From Pelotomaculum sp. PtaB.Bin104 (GTDB lineage: Bacteria; Bacillota; Desulfotomaculia; Desulfotomaculales; Pelotomaculaceae), in assembly GCA_002067205.1 (NCBI GenBank), contig MVQL01000134.1, forward strand, positions 57,997 to 121,996: 64,000 nucleotides of DNA. The letters are read 5' to 3'. Below the pieces are notes generated by a model. It did not search any database, was not told the DNA's origin, and was given only the letters and a program-made list of their open reading frames with translations. The position numbers were made by a program, and so were the translations under genes. Of this stretch, positions 35,066 through 43,567 are shown in pieces. Within the stretch, counting starts at the first letter, position 1. The number at the start of each line of letters is the position of its first letter.

Positions 35066-35860
35066 CTAGACTAAGATATCTTTTTTCTCATAACGTGTAA
35101 ACATTATATATCCTGTTAGGCTGATTAACAATGCTGCCAGTACATAGGCTAGCGGGTTGATGTTTTGCCCGTACATATATTGCTGCGGTACAAAATAATT
35201 TACCGGTGTGAATATCCACAAAAAACTGTTGCTGCCCATCATATCGAGGGCCTTGCTCAGGCTAAGGGTTCCGATTAAAATCAGGATTATTAATCCGCCA
35301 GCTTTGGAGGAATTGCTGCTCAGCACAGCGCAAACGGCGCCAAGGCCAAGATAGATCACCTGCAGCAGCAGGGCGAACATAGAGAATATAATAATATCAG
35401 CGCTTAAAGAAGCATCGGCCGCCGGGAAGGTGGCCAGACTGACCAGCAAAATCACCAGGTTTAGTATGATGCAGCAGGTCAAGGCCGCCAATAGCTTTTG
35501 GAACAAAACTTTACTTCTGGAGATTGGCTTGGTATAAAGAAATTCGGTAGTCTTTAAATCCTCTTCCCGGGCAATCACACGTACGCCTAATAGTCCGGCA
35601 TTAAAAATCATGAGATAGACCGAATATGCTGTAAGTAAAGCATAAAACCCCTTTGCAGTAGAAAAATCCACGCTGCCGCCGATACCCATTAAAACGGCGA
35701 ACATTCTGGGCAGCTGAGACATCAAAGCATTAATATCAACGTTTCCTGCATACATGCTGACAAATTTCAAATAACTCATGCCCAGCAGCACTGCAGCACA
35801 AATGCTCCAGACAATCAGCGACTTTCGATTATGCTTAAGCTCTTTTAAATATACATTCAC
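35066..35860 (-). CDS. ABC-2 type exporter permease
   Basis: The 264-residue protein has six hydrophobic segments and the ABC-2 permease pattern, with an amphipathic stretch VIAREEDLKTTEFLYTKPIS after the second helix. GTG 35860 follows AAGGAGGG. It is last in the TetR-ATPase-permease-permease operon (38194 to 35066), with 12 bases between it and the previous gene. It resembles the next permease (same KPISR motif), so the exporter is probably a heterodimer. Confidence 0.88.
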   Translation of the reverse strand: MNVYLKELKHNRKSLIVWSICAAVLLGMSYLKFVSMYAGNVDINALMSQLPRMFAVLMGIGGSVDFSTAKGFYALLTAYSVYLMIFNAGLLGVRVIAREEDLKTTEFLYTKPISRSKVLFQKLLAALTCCIILNLVILLVSLATFPAADASLSADIIIFSMFALLLQVIYLGLGAVCAVLSSNSSKAGGLIILILIGTLSLSKALDMMGSNSFLWIFTPVNYFVPQQYMYGQNINPLAYVLAALLISLTGYIMFTRYEKKDILV

Positions 35861-35872
35861 AATTTTCCCTCC

Positions 35873-36673
35873 TTACAACAAATCCCTGCGCTTGTTTTGC
35901 CAAAAGCCCAGACCGCAAAAAAGAATAATTTGCCCGCCCCAGAATAGCAGAATGCCGGGATCGTAGCGCGCGGTGAGCATGATTGCCTCACGATCGAAAT
36001 ACAAAAAAGGGATCAGCCACCGGGCATAGGGATTTTCAGATCCAAAGGCCACCAGCAGGACTTCATATAGAATATGAAATACAAAAAGGCTGGCAATAGC
36101 TATAGCGATGATACCCTTGAACTTCGGGAAGAAGATGCCGACCAGCATACCCCAAACATTGTAAAGAAGCATGAGGAAAAAAACACTGGCTGAAGTCATA
36201 ACCAGCGGCCGCAGCGCGACTTCTCCGGGCGCTACAAGGGCGGACATCAGACAGGCCGCAAAAATAAAGACCAGATTAATGATCACTGTAGCGGTAATTA
36301 GCGCCAATAATTTCTCTCTTAAGATCATAGTCCGTGAGATGGGCTTGCTAAAAAGAAAATCAGCGGTTTTACGGTGAGTTTCCTTGTTGATTACTTTGGC
36401 GCCAAGGATAAACGCACCGATAATGCCAATCTCAATGGCTGTTTTAACCACAAAAGGATAATACCCGCTCAAGTGATTTAGCTTGATATTGGTAAAACCA
36501 AACAGATCTTTTACTGTATCAGGGAAGCCCGCAAGTATTGCCGCAATATCAGTGGGTGAATTTTTAAATACAGGAAACAGCCCCATAAACAAAATGATGA
36601 TTGCTGCAAGGGTTAGACTCCATGTAGAAATATCCCTGCGGAGAGCCAGCAGTTCATGCCAATATAGTTTCAT
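35873..36673 (-). CDS. ABC-2 type exporter permease
   Basis: The 266-residue membrane protein has six helices and the motif KVINKETHRKTADFLFSKPIS, the counterpart of the segment in its downstream partner. ATG 36673 follows GGGAGGAGC. It sits one base beyond the ATPase stop, so expression is coupled. Substrate cannot be told from sequence. Confidence 0.88.
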   Translation of the reverse strand: MKLYWHELLALRRDISTWSLTLAAIIILFMGLFPVFKNSPTDIAAILAGFPDTVKDLFGFTNIKLNHLSGYYPFVVKTAIEIGIIGAFILGAKVINKETHRKTADFLFSKPISRTMILREKLLALITATVIINLVFIFAACLMSALVAPGEVALRPLVMTSASVFFLMLLYNVWGMLVGIFFPKFKGIIAIAIASLFVFHILYEVLLVAFGSENPYARWLIPFLYFDREAIMLTARYDPGILLFWGGQIILFCGLGFWQNKRRDLL

Positions 36674-36674
36674 G

Positions 36675-37556
36675 TTACCGCTCCTCCCGGTAATAGTGCA
36701 TCACAATTTCCTCCAGACTCGGCTCTTCAATCCACAGGTTTTCCAGAGACAATAGTCCCAGCGCCTTGACCAGCATATTGGTATTGCCCTGGTAAAGAAA
36801 CTCCACGTTGGCACCGTTTCGGGTTAACCTGCTGACCCCCGGCAAGGCGAATTTTTCTTCTGAGAAGTCACTGGCAATGAGCCTTACCTTGCGGTAGGAG
36901 TTTTCTCTAAGCTCACTTACTTTCTGAATATCGGCGATTTTCCCTGCTTTTATGATCGCCACCCGGTGGCAAAGCCTTTGCACCTCGCTCAAAATATGTG
37001 AAGAAAAGAAAATCGTAACGCCCCCCTGGTTCTCTGCCAGCAACAGGTCAAAAAATTTTTGCTGCATAAGCGGATCCAGCCCGCCGGTGGGCTCATCCAA
37101 AATAATCAGCCTCGGTGAATGAAGCAAACCTTGCACAATACCGACCTTTTTCTTATTCCCGTAAGAAAGATCGTCTATTTTTCGCTCCAGGTCAAGCTCC
37201 ATATATTCCGCCAGGGCGCGCATCCTGGCGCTGCAGTCCTTGTGATAAAAGCTGGCCGAATAGTTAAGAAGCTCTTTGACTCGCATATTTTCATAGTAAA
37301 ACACCTCGCTGGGGAGGTAGCCAATTTCCTTGCGAATTTCCACCCCCTCTTTCTGGCAGTCCATGCCAAAGATAGAAGCCTTCCCCGAAGTCGGGTGAAT
37401 CAGGTCCAGCATGGTCCGGATGGTGGTGGATTTTCCGGCGCCGTTTGGCCCAATAAAGCCATAAATCTCCCCTTCCTCAACTGTAAAGCTGACTTTTTCA
37501 ATGCCCCTGGTTTTCCCGTAGTTTTTAGTAAGATTTTTCAGCTCAATAACCTTCAT
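36675..37556 (-). CDS. ABC exporter ATPase
   Basis: The ATPase has Walker A GPNGAGKSTTIR, Q-loop YLPSEVFYYENMRV, signature LSYGNKKKVGIVQG, Walker B LIILDEPTGGLDP and switch His (FFSSHILSE). The ~60-residue C-terminal extension is typical of ABC-2 drug/antibiotic exporters. ATG 37556 (MKVIELKNLTKNYGK) is chosen because AAGGAGGAG lies seven bases upstream; the longer TTG frame overlaps the tetR stop. Together with the two permeases it forms a complete exporter. Confidence 0.93.
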   Translation of the reverse strand: MKVIELKNLTKNYGKTRGIEKVSFTVEEGEIYGFIGPNGAGKSTTIRTMLDLIHPTSGKASIFGMDCQKEGVEIRKEIGYLPSEVFYYENMRVKELLNYSASFYHKDCSARMRALAEYMELDLERKIDDLSYGNKKKVGIVQGLLHSPRLIILDEPTGGLDPLMQQKFFDLLLAENQGGVTIFFSSHILSEVQRLCHRVAIIKAGKIADIQKVSELRENSYRKVRLIASDFSEEKFALPGVSRLTRNGANVEFLYQGNTNMLVKALGLLSLENLWIEEPSLEEIVMHYYREER

Positions 37557-37570
37557 TAAAGCTCCTCCTT

Positions 37571-38194
37571 TCAACGGTAGAACGCGTCTCTGAGGATGTC
37601 TAAATACTGGTCAAAGTCGCAAATAATTGCTTCCATATCTATTTCTGCAACAGATTTGCCTTTGATCTTTTTTAATAACTGATTACCATAGCCCTCGGCA
37701 GACCAGACAATAATGTCTTTTATTTTTTCGGCCGGGTAGTCGCTCTTAAATTTGGATCCATCTATATTACTAAATAGCTTGTCATATCCAGCAACCGTTA
37801 TCCTGTCTAAGCTTTCCTGGATTTTCGGCTTAACTTCCCCGGCCTCTTCTGATAGCAACATAAGTAAAAAATCAAAAACCCCAGGGTATTTCAACACGAT
37901 GTTCATTTTCAAGATAGAAGACTGGCGGTACCGGTCTAAAAGATCTGGATTGTCCGTGTCAATCCGGTTATAAAATTCTTCCTGCACAACATTAAAAGTA
38001 TAACTGCATAAAAACAAAAACAAATCCTGCTTATTCTTGAAGTAATGAAACAGCGAACCTTTGGAAATGCCGGCCTCTTCCACAATTTCATTGGTTGATG
38101 CGAGTTCATAACCTTTTTTAGTAAACTCTTTTAAGGCAGCGTTGATAATTGCGCTCTTTTTTTCTTCTTTCAGATTCAAAAATTTTTGGCTCAT
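37571..38194 (-). CDS. TetR-family regulator of the ABC exporter operon
   Basis: The 207-residue protein has an N-terminal helix-turn-helix (IINAALKEFTKKGYELASTN, EAGISKGSLFHYFKNKQDL) and an all-helical ligand domain. It is first in the operon. Two perfect-spacing palindromes (38211-38225, 38246-38260) flank its promoter, so it is probably an autorepressor that also controls the exporter, released by an exported toxic compound. ATG 38194 has AAGAGG upstream. Confidence 0.92.
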   Translation of the reverse strand: MSQKFLNLKEEKKSAIINAALKEFTKKGYELASTNEIVEEAGISKGSLFHYFKNKQDLFLFLCSYTFNVVQEEFYNRIDTDNPDLLDRYRQSSILKMNIVLKYPGVFDFLLMLLSEEAGEVKPKIQESLDRITVAGYDKLFSNIDGSKFKSDYPAEKIKDIIVWSAEGYGNQLLKKIKGKSVAEIDMEAIICDFDQYLDILRDAFYR

Positions 38195-38210
38195 GTTCCA
38201 ACCTCTTTAT

Positions 38211-38260
38211 TGACCAGTGTGGTCATTTTCTTAAGTATAGCACATTGACCACTGCGGTCA
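38211..38260 (-). promoter_or_regulatory. Promoter with two TetR operators
   Basis: TGACCAGTGTGGTCA (38211-38225) and TGACCACTGCGGTCA (38246-38260) are matching 15-bp palindromes of form TGACCAnTGnGGTCA. On the minus strand the upstream copy contains a -35 TTGACC, and TATACT follows about 16 bases later; the second operator lies just downstream of the -10. Binding at both would block RNA polymerase. Confidence 0.85.
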
Positions 38261-38376
38261 ATAAAAAAACAACCCCAATATTTCTAAGATTATTTAATCC
38301 GAGAAACTTGAGGTGTATTGAAGCCTTATTAGGTCCAATGCTTCGCAAAAATATAAAGAAAGAAGCACAACTGGAC

Positions 38377-38500
38377 ATCAGCAAATTCTGTCCCTTTCCC
38401 CATCCCCTCGCTGTAGGCGTGGACACTGCCGCCGTGCAGTTCCACCATGCCTTTGACGATGGCCAGGCCCACAAAATCAGCTGTTTCAGAGGGCAACGGC
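38377..38500 (-). pseudogene. Histidine-kinase C-terminal remnant
   Basis: The minus strand encodes [20 protein letters not shown] then [12 protein letters not shown], the G2 box and final strands of a HATPase domain. Nothing of the rest of the kinase remains. It lies in the gap between the TetR promoter and the PIN-like gene. Confidence 0.75.
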
Positions 38501-38625
38501 TTTGCTCAACACAATACAGTTTCTTCTCATTTTGCAATGCAATTTTACTGCCAAAGCATTATAATGGGAAAATAAACTTAGTAAACAGCTATGAAAGCGT
38601 TTAGCTGCCATATAGGGGTGGTCTT

Positions 38626-39219
38626 ATGTCTATTTTTGAAGAATACCTATACATTGACTATGAAAATGTTCAGGATGTTAATGTCGATGTAATTAAGAAG
38701 TCAATTAAAGTCACGATTATTGTAGGGAAAGATCAAACGAAGGTGCCAATTGATTTAGTTCAAAAGACCCAGCCGTTTGGAAATGCAGTTGAATGGATTC
38801 GGGTAAATGGAAAAGGCCGAAATGCATTAGACTTTTTCATCGCTTACTTTCTGGGTAAAGACGTTGCTGCGGATAGAGAGAAGACATTCATCATCTATTC
38901 CAAGGATACAGGATACGATCCATTAATTAATTATCTAAAGAAGAGTGGAATCAAAGCAAAGAGAATTGTAAGCTTTCAGGAATTAGGCCAGAACAAAACG
39001 ATAAGTATAGATGAAGCTGGAATGAAGAAAGTCAAAGAGAGTTTAATAAAAGTTGCAGCCAACAAACGACCCAAGAAGAGAAGCAGTTTAACCGGATTCA
39101 TCGTTGCGCTGCTCAAAGGCCTACCGAAGCAGGATATCGATAATATTATCGAAGACCTTTTCATAAAAAAAATTGTATATGAAGAAAACGGGATAATAAA
39201 ATACTCGCTTGATAAATGA
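38626..39219 (+). CDS. PIN/NYN-like nuclease-fold protein
   Basis: The 197-residue protein begins EYLYIDYENVQDVNVDVI, a conserved Asp at the end of the first strand as in NYN/PIN-like domains, followed by VNGKGRNALDFFIAYFLGKD and FIIYSKDTGYDPLINYLKKS, placing further acidic residues at the expected catalytic positions. Residues ~130-197 form a separate charged helical region, perhaps a winged-helix nucleic-acid-binding domain. A metal-dependent RNase is the likely activity. It lies about 240 bp from the convergent ATPase/TOPRIM pair. ATG 38626 follows AGGGGTGG. Confidence 0.7.
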   Translation: MSIFEEYLYIDYENVQDVNVDVIKKSIKVTIIVGKDQTKVPIDLVQKTQPFGNAVEWIRVNGKGRNALDFFIAYFLGKDVAADREKTFIIYSKDTGYDPLINYLKKSGIKAKRIVSFQELGQNKTISIDEAGMKKVKESLIKVAANKRPKKRSSLTGFIVALLKGLPKQDIDNIIEDLFIKKIVYEENGIIKYSLDK

Positions 39220-39269
39220 GACAGATCAGCACAACTCGCCTCAGTTCATTAAGGTACCTGTTCTTCAGC

Positions 39270-39455
39270 TCATTTTTCAGCGATTTCCTGGGGATAAGCT
39301 TCCCTGGAACAGGTCGCAAACAATACAATGCCCAGGCAAACAATGATACCGGCCACAAAGTACATAGTCTCATAGCCCCAATACTGTCCAACGATTCCTA
39401 AGATAACTGCGCCAGTTGTGATTCCAACATCCATGAATGCAGTGAAAAAGCATTT
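39270..39455 (-). pseudogene. MFS transporter C-terminal remnant
   Basis: The minus strand encodes FFTAFMDVGITTGAVILGIV, GQYWGYETMYFVAGIIVCLG and IVLFATCSREAYPQEIAEK before TGA 39270. This is the last two helices and tail of a major-facilitator permease. It is joined directly to the 3' end of the TOPRIM-like gene, which stops inside or next to it. Confidence 0.75.
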
Positions 39456-40173
39456 ATCGGGGATTTTTAGGGCTGAGAAAAAATAAGTTGAAATTGGTGT
39501 AACGTTTTAAGGAATTGCATTCGGCTCTAATAAAGTCCCAGGTTTCTTCATAATTTCCTTGAGCTGCAATTTCTGGAGTGTTTAAAAAAGCGATAAACTG
39601 TTGGGGTGAATCGCCATAGCTTCTATCAAATTGTACGGCACAAGTTTGTTTATCTTGTTTCAAAAGGTTCCTTTGTCCATACATAATATGATCTAAATTA
39701 CAGGAAAAAAAATATACACTGTAGGGAATGGTTCTCCAAACATTTTGTAAAGAAATTAGCCGGTTGAGAATTGACGTCTTTTGGTGGTTTCTTTGCCGTA
39801 TGGCTTCAGGATTATCAACAAAAATTTGATTATCACCGTAATACGGTTTTTGGGGTTTATCCGGGTCAAGGGGAGTTTCCGCCGTTTTTTCGACGATTTG
39901 CTCATCAAGAATATAGGCTCCATCCATATCAACCAAATGAACAATTTCAGCAAAATCATTGGCTTTAAAAAAACTTCCGCTGAATTTTTTTACTATTTCC
40001 CCTATCTTGGCAGGAACATTGTTTGAATTAATACCGGTTTTGCTGGTAATGTCACCTTCGGTAAGAGCAAATTCTACTTTATTACTATTCAAAATTCTGC
40101 TCAATAAAAAACCGAGGCAGATTTGATCTGTTATTCCTTCCACGATGAATAGAATGATTTTTTTGCCTTTCAC
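39454..40173 (-). CDS. TOPRIM-like protein of an ATPase/TOPRIM pair
   Basis: The 239-residue protein starts KKIILFIVEGITDQICLGFL, with the Glu of a TOPRIM strand-1 motif (VEGxTD), and has EIVHLVDMDGAYI, the DxD TOPRIM motif. GTG 40173 overlaps the stop of the ATPase gene by four bases (GTGA), so the two are coupled. ATPase plus TOPRIM partner is the design of abortive-infection and OLD/PARIS/AbiL-type defence systems. The final residues (SPKNPR) come close to, or lie within, an MFS remnant, so the C-terminus may be slightly altered. Confidence 0.7.
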   Translation of the reverse strand: MKGKKIILFIVEGITDQICLGFLLSRILNSNKVEFALTEGDITSKTGINSNNVPAKIGEIVKKFSGSFFKANDFAEIVHLVDMDGAYILDEQIVEKTAETPLDPDKPQKPYYGDNQIFVDNPEAIRQRNHQKTSILNRLISLQNVWRTIPYSVYFFSCNLDHIMYGQRNLLKQDKQTCAVQFDRSYGDSPQQFIAFLNTPEIAAQGNYEETWDFIRAECNSLKRYTNFNLFFLSPKNPR

Positions 40174-41576
40174 AGCTTGTCACCTGCCATTCTAAACGCA
40201 CGGCAAATAGCAAAACTATTGGTTGCCTCATAGATGCACTCTTTTTGACCACCAAGGATGAGATCATGATAATATAAATCTCTTAGATTGTTGTTTGTTT
40301 TTACATTAGTCAAACGAATATAGCGGTTAGCCGGGTTAGTAGTGGTGAAAATGATAGAATTTTTATGCAGCAGCTCCAAAGGCCTTAAATTGTGGGAGGT
40401 AAAAATAAGCTGCCCTTTTCCGGATTCTTTCACTACTTTTAAGATTTCACCCAACAAGTATTCAAAGATCCCTGAATCAAGCTCATCAATTGCCAAGGTC
40501 ATAGAGGGGTTATTATGCAAGGCAATCAACATATGTAAAATGGATATTATTTTTTTTATGCCTTCCGACTCATACCTTAATGGAATTTTACGCTCATTTC
40601 TTATTGAAACCATTTCAACACTGATGCCTTCGGTTCCGTCCTGCATGATTTGTTTGCCCATGTCATGCAGTCCAACCTGCAAACCCGGTACAATCTCGCA
40701 TAAGACAGTATTCATTACCTCAATAACTTTACCAACAACAATAAAAATCTTTTCGGGAATACATGAGGGTGCATCAAGCCGGATTAAAATGCTGCCTATG
40801 GAGAGAGAACTGTCATTTTCCACTTTAAAACTGAAAGGAATTCCCGCGTTCAAGGTTATCAGACCTGAATCTCTATTCCCGATAATATATAATTCCCAAC
40901 GACCGAATAGGTAAAGCGAGTGCAGGAGATCAATATATAATTGAACGGTACAATTCTGTAAAATTTGTTTTTGTGTTTCTTTAGAAAAAATAAAGGATGT
41001 TGATTGCTTAATCGACAGTTTTTTAGCAAACCGCAATTCCTCTACTATCTTTGAACCTCCACCAGTAAAGTCCCGCAATCTTGCATCGGGTTTGAAAACT
41101 TTCTGATCACTCAGGCTGCAGTCAATAAGAGTGCGAAGAGTGCTCCAACTTCCGTTATCTAAACAGGAATATCGAATTTTTTCATGTGAAACTACAACGG
41201 GATTAAAGCTTTCTGTTTCTTCTTCCCAGGTATCTCTCTCTCTTTTAGATATAGTGAAGTCATAAATCACCCTGTAAAAAGTTTTATAATCGGTTAGACC
41301 AAACTCAAAGGAAAAATGTGAGCTGTTTAGGCCTTTCGTAATATAGTTAACCGTTTCCTGTGGCAACCTTTTTCCCGAAAGAAGCGCATCCAATACACTA
41401 AGAGCATGAATAAAGGTTGTTTTGCCCGATCCATTTTGCCCATAAATGCCTAATATATCAGAGGAGGCTTCGAATATATCATCTTTAAGATTACAAGCAA
41501 ATTTGAAAGCTCCATGTTCAACATTTTGAAAACTATTAATTTCCGCACGCTGGATTCTCACAATCATTTTTCTCAA
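40170..41576 (-). CDS. AAA ATPase (ABC/SMC-like, AAA_15/21 type), putative defence
   Basis: The 468-residue protein has Walker A LGIYGQNGSGKTTFIHALSV (about residues 43-60), a long helical insert, Walker B SMTLAIDELDSGIFEYLLGE and the D/H-loop LIFTSHNLRPLELLH. This matches overcoming-lysogenisation-defect-like ATPases (AAA_15/AAA_21). TTG 41576 follows GGAGGGG with five-base spacing. The coupled downstream gene carries a TOPRIM-like domain. A two-gene anti-phage module is the best inference; which named system it belongs to cannot be fixed by eye. Confidence 0.85.
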   Translation of the reverse strand: MRKMIVRIQRAEINSFQNVEHGAFKFACNLKDDIFEASSDILGIYGQNGSGKTTFIHALSVLDALLSGKRLPQETVNYITKGLNSSHFSFEFGLTDYKTFYRVIYDFTISKRERDTWEEETESFNPVVVSHEKIRYSCLDNGSWSTLRTLIDCSLSDQKVFKPDARLRDFTGGGSKIVEELRFAKKLSIKQSTSFIFSKETQKQILQNCTVQLYIDLLHSLYLFGRWELYIIGNRDSGLITLNAGIPFSFKVENDSSLSIGSILIRLDAPSCIPEKIFIVVGKVIEVMNTVLCEIVPGLQVGLHDMGKQIMQDGTEGISVEMVSIRNERKIPLRYESEGIKKIISILHMLIALHNNPSMTLAIDELDSGIFEYLLGEILKVVKESGKGQLIFTSHNLRPLELLHKNSIIFTTTNPANRYIRLTNVKTNNNLRDLYYHDLILGGQKECIYEATNSFAICRAFRMAGDKL

Positions 41577-41830
41577 GTTAACCCCTCCAACAGCTATTAT
41601 ACCAATTTGTCAATAATAATACGTATAAAAATAACAAAATGAAACATTTTGTATCAGATGGTTATTTCCCATGCCGCTTATCCCTATTTGTTATCAAATA
41701 ATTACAGTAAGCCACCCGGCATCGACCAGCCCAAAACGCTCCTCAAAAAACAGGCAGAAAGAATCACCTATTTATTTCCAAATTAATAATATATCATTGA
41801 AGAAACTTTTTTCAAAATGGAGGGATCGTC

Positions 41831-42646
41831 ATGGGAGGATACTATATTGGGGTAGAACCCGGAGTAAAGATTTATGTAGAAGAACTTAACCCGACGGGTA
41901 GTAAGCCAATCTTGTTTATACACGGTTGGCCGGCAAATCATAAAATGTTTGAATATCAGTTTAATCAGCTTCCCAAAATGGGATATCGATGTATAGGAAT
42001 GGATCTCCGGGGATTCGGTAATTCAGATAAGCCTTGGAGTGGCTATGACTACAATCGGTTGGCAGATGATGTAAGGTGTGTGGTTGATGCACTCAAATTA
42101 CAAGATTTCACACTCGGGGGCCATTCCACGGGGGGAGCCGTTGCCATTCGATACATGGCCCGCCACAACGGATATGGGGTATCAAAACTAGCCCTTTTTG
42201 CGGCTGCAGCACCCAGTTTAATTCAGCGCCCCTATTTCCCTTATGGTTTAAGAGAAGAAGACGTAGATAAACTCATCCAGGAGACATATGACAACCGGCC
42301 CAAAATGCTGCGGGGATTTGGAGACATATTTTTCTTCCAGTATGTGACTAAGGATTTATCAGATTGGTTTTTTCAATTAGGGTTGCAGGCAGCAGGCTGG
42401 TCCACCGTGGCGGTTGCAGTATCTTGGTTAGATGAAGAAAGCTTATTTTCTGACCTTGGGAAAATACGCGTTCCTACATTAATTCTTCACGGTATTCATG
42501 ACAAAGTGTGTCACTTTCCATTAGCTGAAGCACAAAAAAAAGGAATTAAAAACTCCAAACTTGTCCCGTTTGAATACAGTGGTCACGGATTGTTCTATGA
42601 TCAGCGTGAAAAATTCAACAAGGAATTAGCACAATTTATTGGGTAA
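41831..42646 (+). CDS. Alpha/beta hydrolase
   Basis: The 271-residue protein shows the oxyanion region ILFIHGWPANHKMFEYQ, strand-4 MDLRGFGNSDKPW, nucleophile elbow LGGHSTGGAVAIRY (Ser), HGIHDKVCHF (Asp) and EYSGHGLFYDQ (His). It resembles non-haem chloroperoxidase/esterase-like members. ATG 41831 follows ATGGAGGGA. No signal peptide; a cytosolic esterase or hydrolase of unknown substrate. Confidence 0.9.
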   Translation: MGGYYIGVEPGVKIYVEELNPTGSKPILFIHGWPANHKMFEYQFNQLPKMGYRCIGMDLRGFGNSDKPWSGYDYNRLADDVRCVVDALKLQDFTLGGHSTGGAVAIRYMARHNGYGVSKLALFAAAAPSLIQRPYFPYGLREEDVDKLIQETYDNRPKMLRGFGDIFFFQYVTKDLSDWFFQLGLQAAGWSTVAVAVSWLDEESLFSDLGKIRVPTLILHGIHDKVCHFPLAEAQKKGIKNSKLVPFEYSGHGLFYDQREKFNKELAQFIG

Positions 42647-42853
42647 ATGTTTACAGGTTACGTTGGGCGTTCGCCTGTGCTGCTTCTCGGAATCAACACA
42701 GCGGCAGAACTTAATTTCGCCCCAGGTAAGCGGACGCTGGGTCAGACCGTAATAAGCAGCCATTAGTTCCATGGTAAATCACCGGCTTTATAAATACATA
42801 CGTCTTTATGCTTTGGTAATAATATTGGTTGAAACTCTTTGAAGGAGGCACCC

Positions 42854-43321
42854 ATGGAACAGTTTGCTTGGTTGATTACCGCAGTTATAGCCTGGGTTAT
42901 ATTTTTTATGTTGATAGATTGGTCACGTCTTAAATATACAATTTGGGGTGGTTTTATCGTATCAGGTATTCAACTATTGACCGATATAATAGGACATAAC
43001 CTTAACCTATATCATACAGAAGAAAATGCATTAATCGTTATTCTAAAATCACCAATATTTTTTACATTTGGTATAGTATTTGTTATTGGAGTATTAATCG
43101 CTCAAAATTTACCAAATTCACGTTTGTTACAATTCATCAATATCCTTGTATTAACTTCACTCTTTGCTTTAGAGGAGCTTTTATTCACTAAAATTGGAGT
43201 ATTACGTTATGAACAAAACTATATTTGGGTTTATAGTGTTTTACATAGCATACTGGTTTTTAGTGCAATTACATGGATAGTAGAGGCTCTTAGTTTAAAT
43301 CGATTAATAAAGAGATTCTGA
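42854..43321 (+). CDS. CBO0543-type small membrane protein
   Basis: ATG 42854 follows GAAGGAGGC; the longer frame from TTG 42839 includes that site. The 155-residue protein has five hydrophobic segments, starting WLITAVIAWVIFFMLIDWSR and including FGIVFVIGVLIAQNL and SVLHSILVFSAITWIVEAL. Topology and size match the protein at 28648-29208, and both resemble the CBO0543 family. The 190-bp gap before it holds only a doubtful minus-strand 50-codon frame. Confidence 0.6.
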   Translation: MEQFAWLITAVIAWVIFFMLIDWSRLKYTIWGGFIVSGIQLLTDIIGHNLNLYHTEENALIVILKSPIFFTFGIVFVIGVLIAQNLPNSRLLQFINILVLTSLFALEELLFTKIGVLRYEQNYIWVYSVLHSILVFSAITWIVEALSLNRLIKRF

Positions 43322-43567
43322 TTATTGTTACTATTGAATTTATACAAGTTAAGACCCGGACATCACTTGGGCCGCCGGCCAATTCAGCTGCAACTACTGC
43401 CGGTCTGGTTGGAAATATCATCCGGTGCATCCGCTGAACCCAACCTTCTAATGTGTCAGCCAAATTCCATATACCTCACTAATCGTATAGTTAATGAATA
43501 CCATATTTAGAGATAATAAAAAGCAGTAGGAAAATTGCTTTAAAAATTTTATGAGGTGGAGGAATAA

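Noticed and set aside
42625..42772. Minus frame of about 48 codons with two cysteines (WGEIKFCRCVDSEK)
   Set aside because: Overlaps the 3' end of the hydrolase gene and matches no family; could be a remnant but evidence is too weak.
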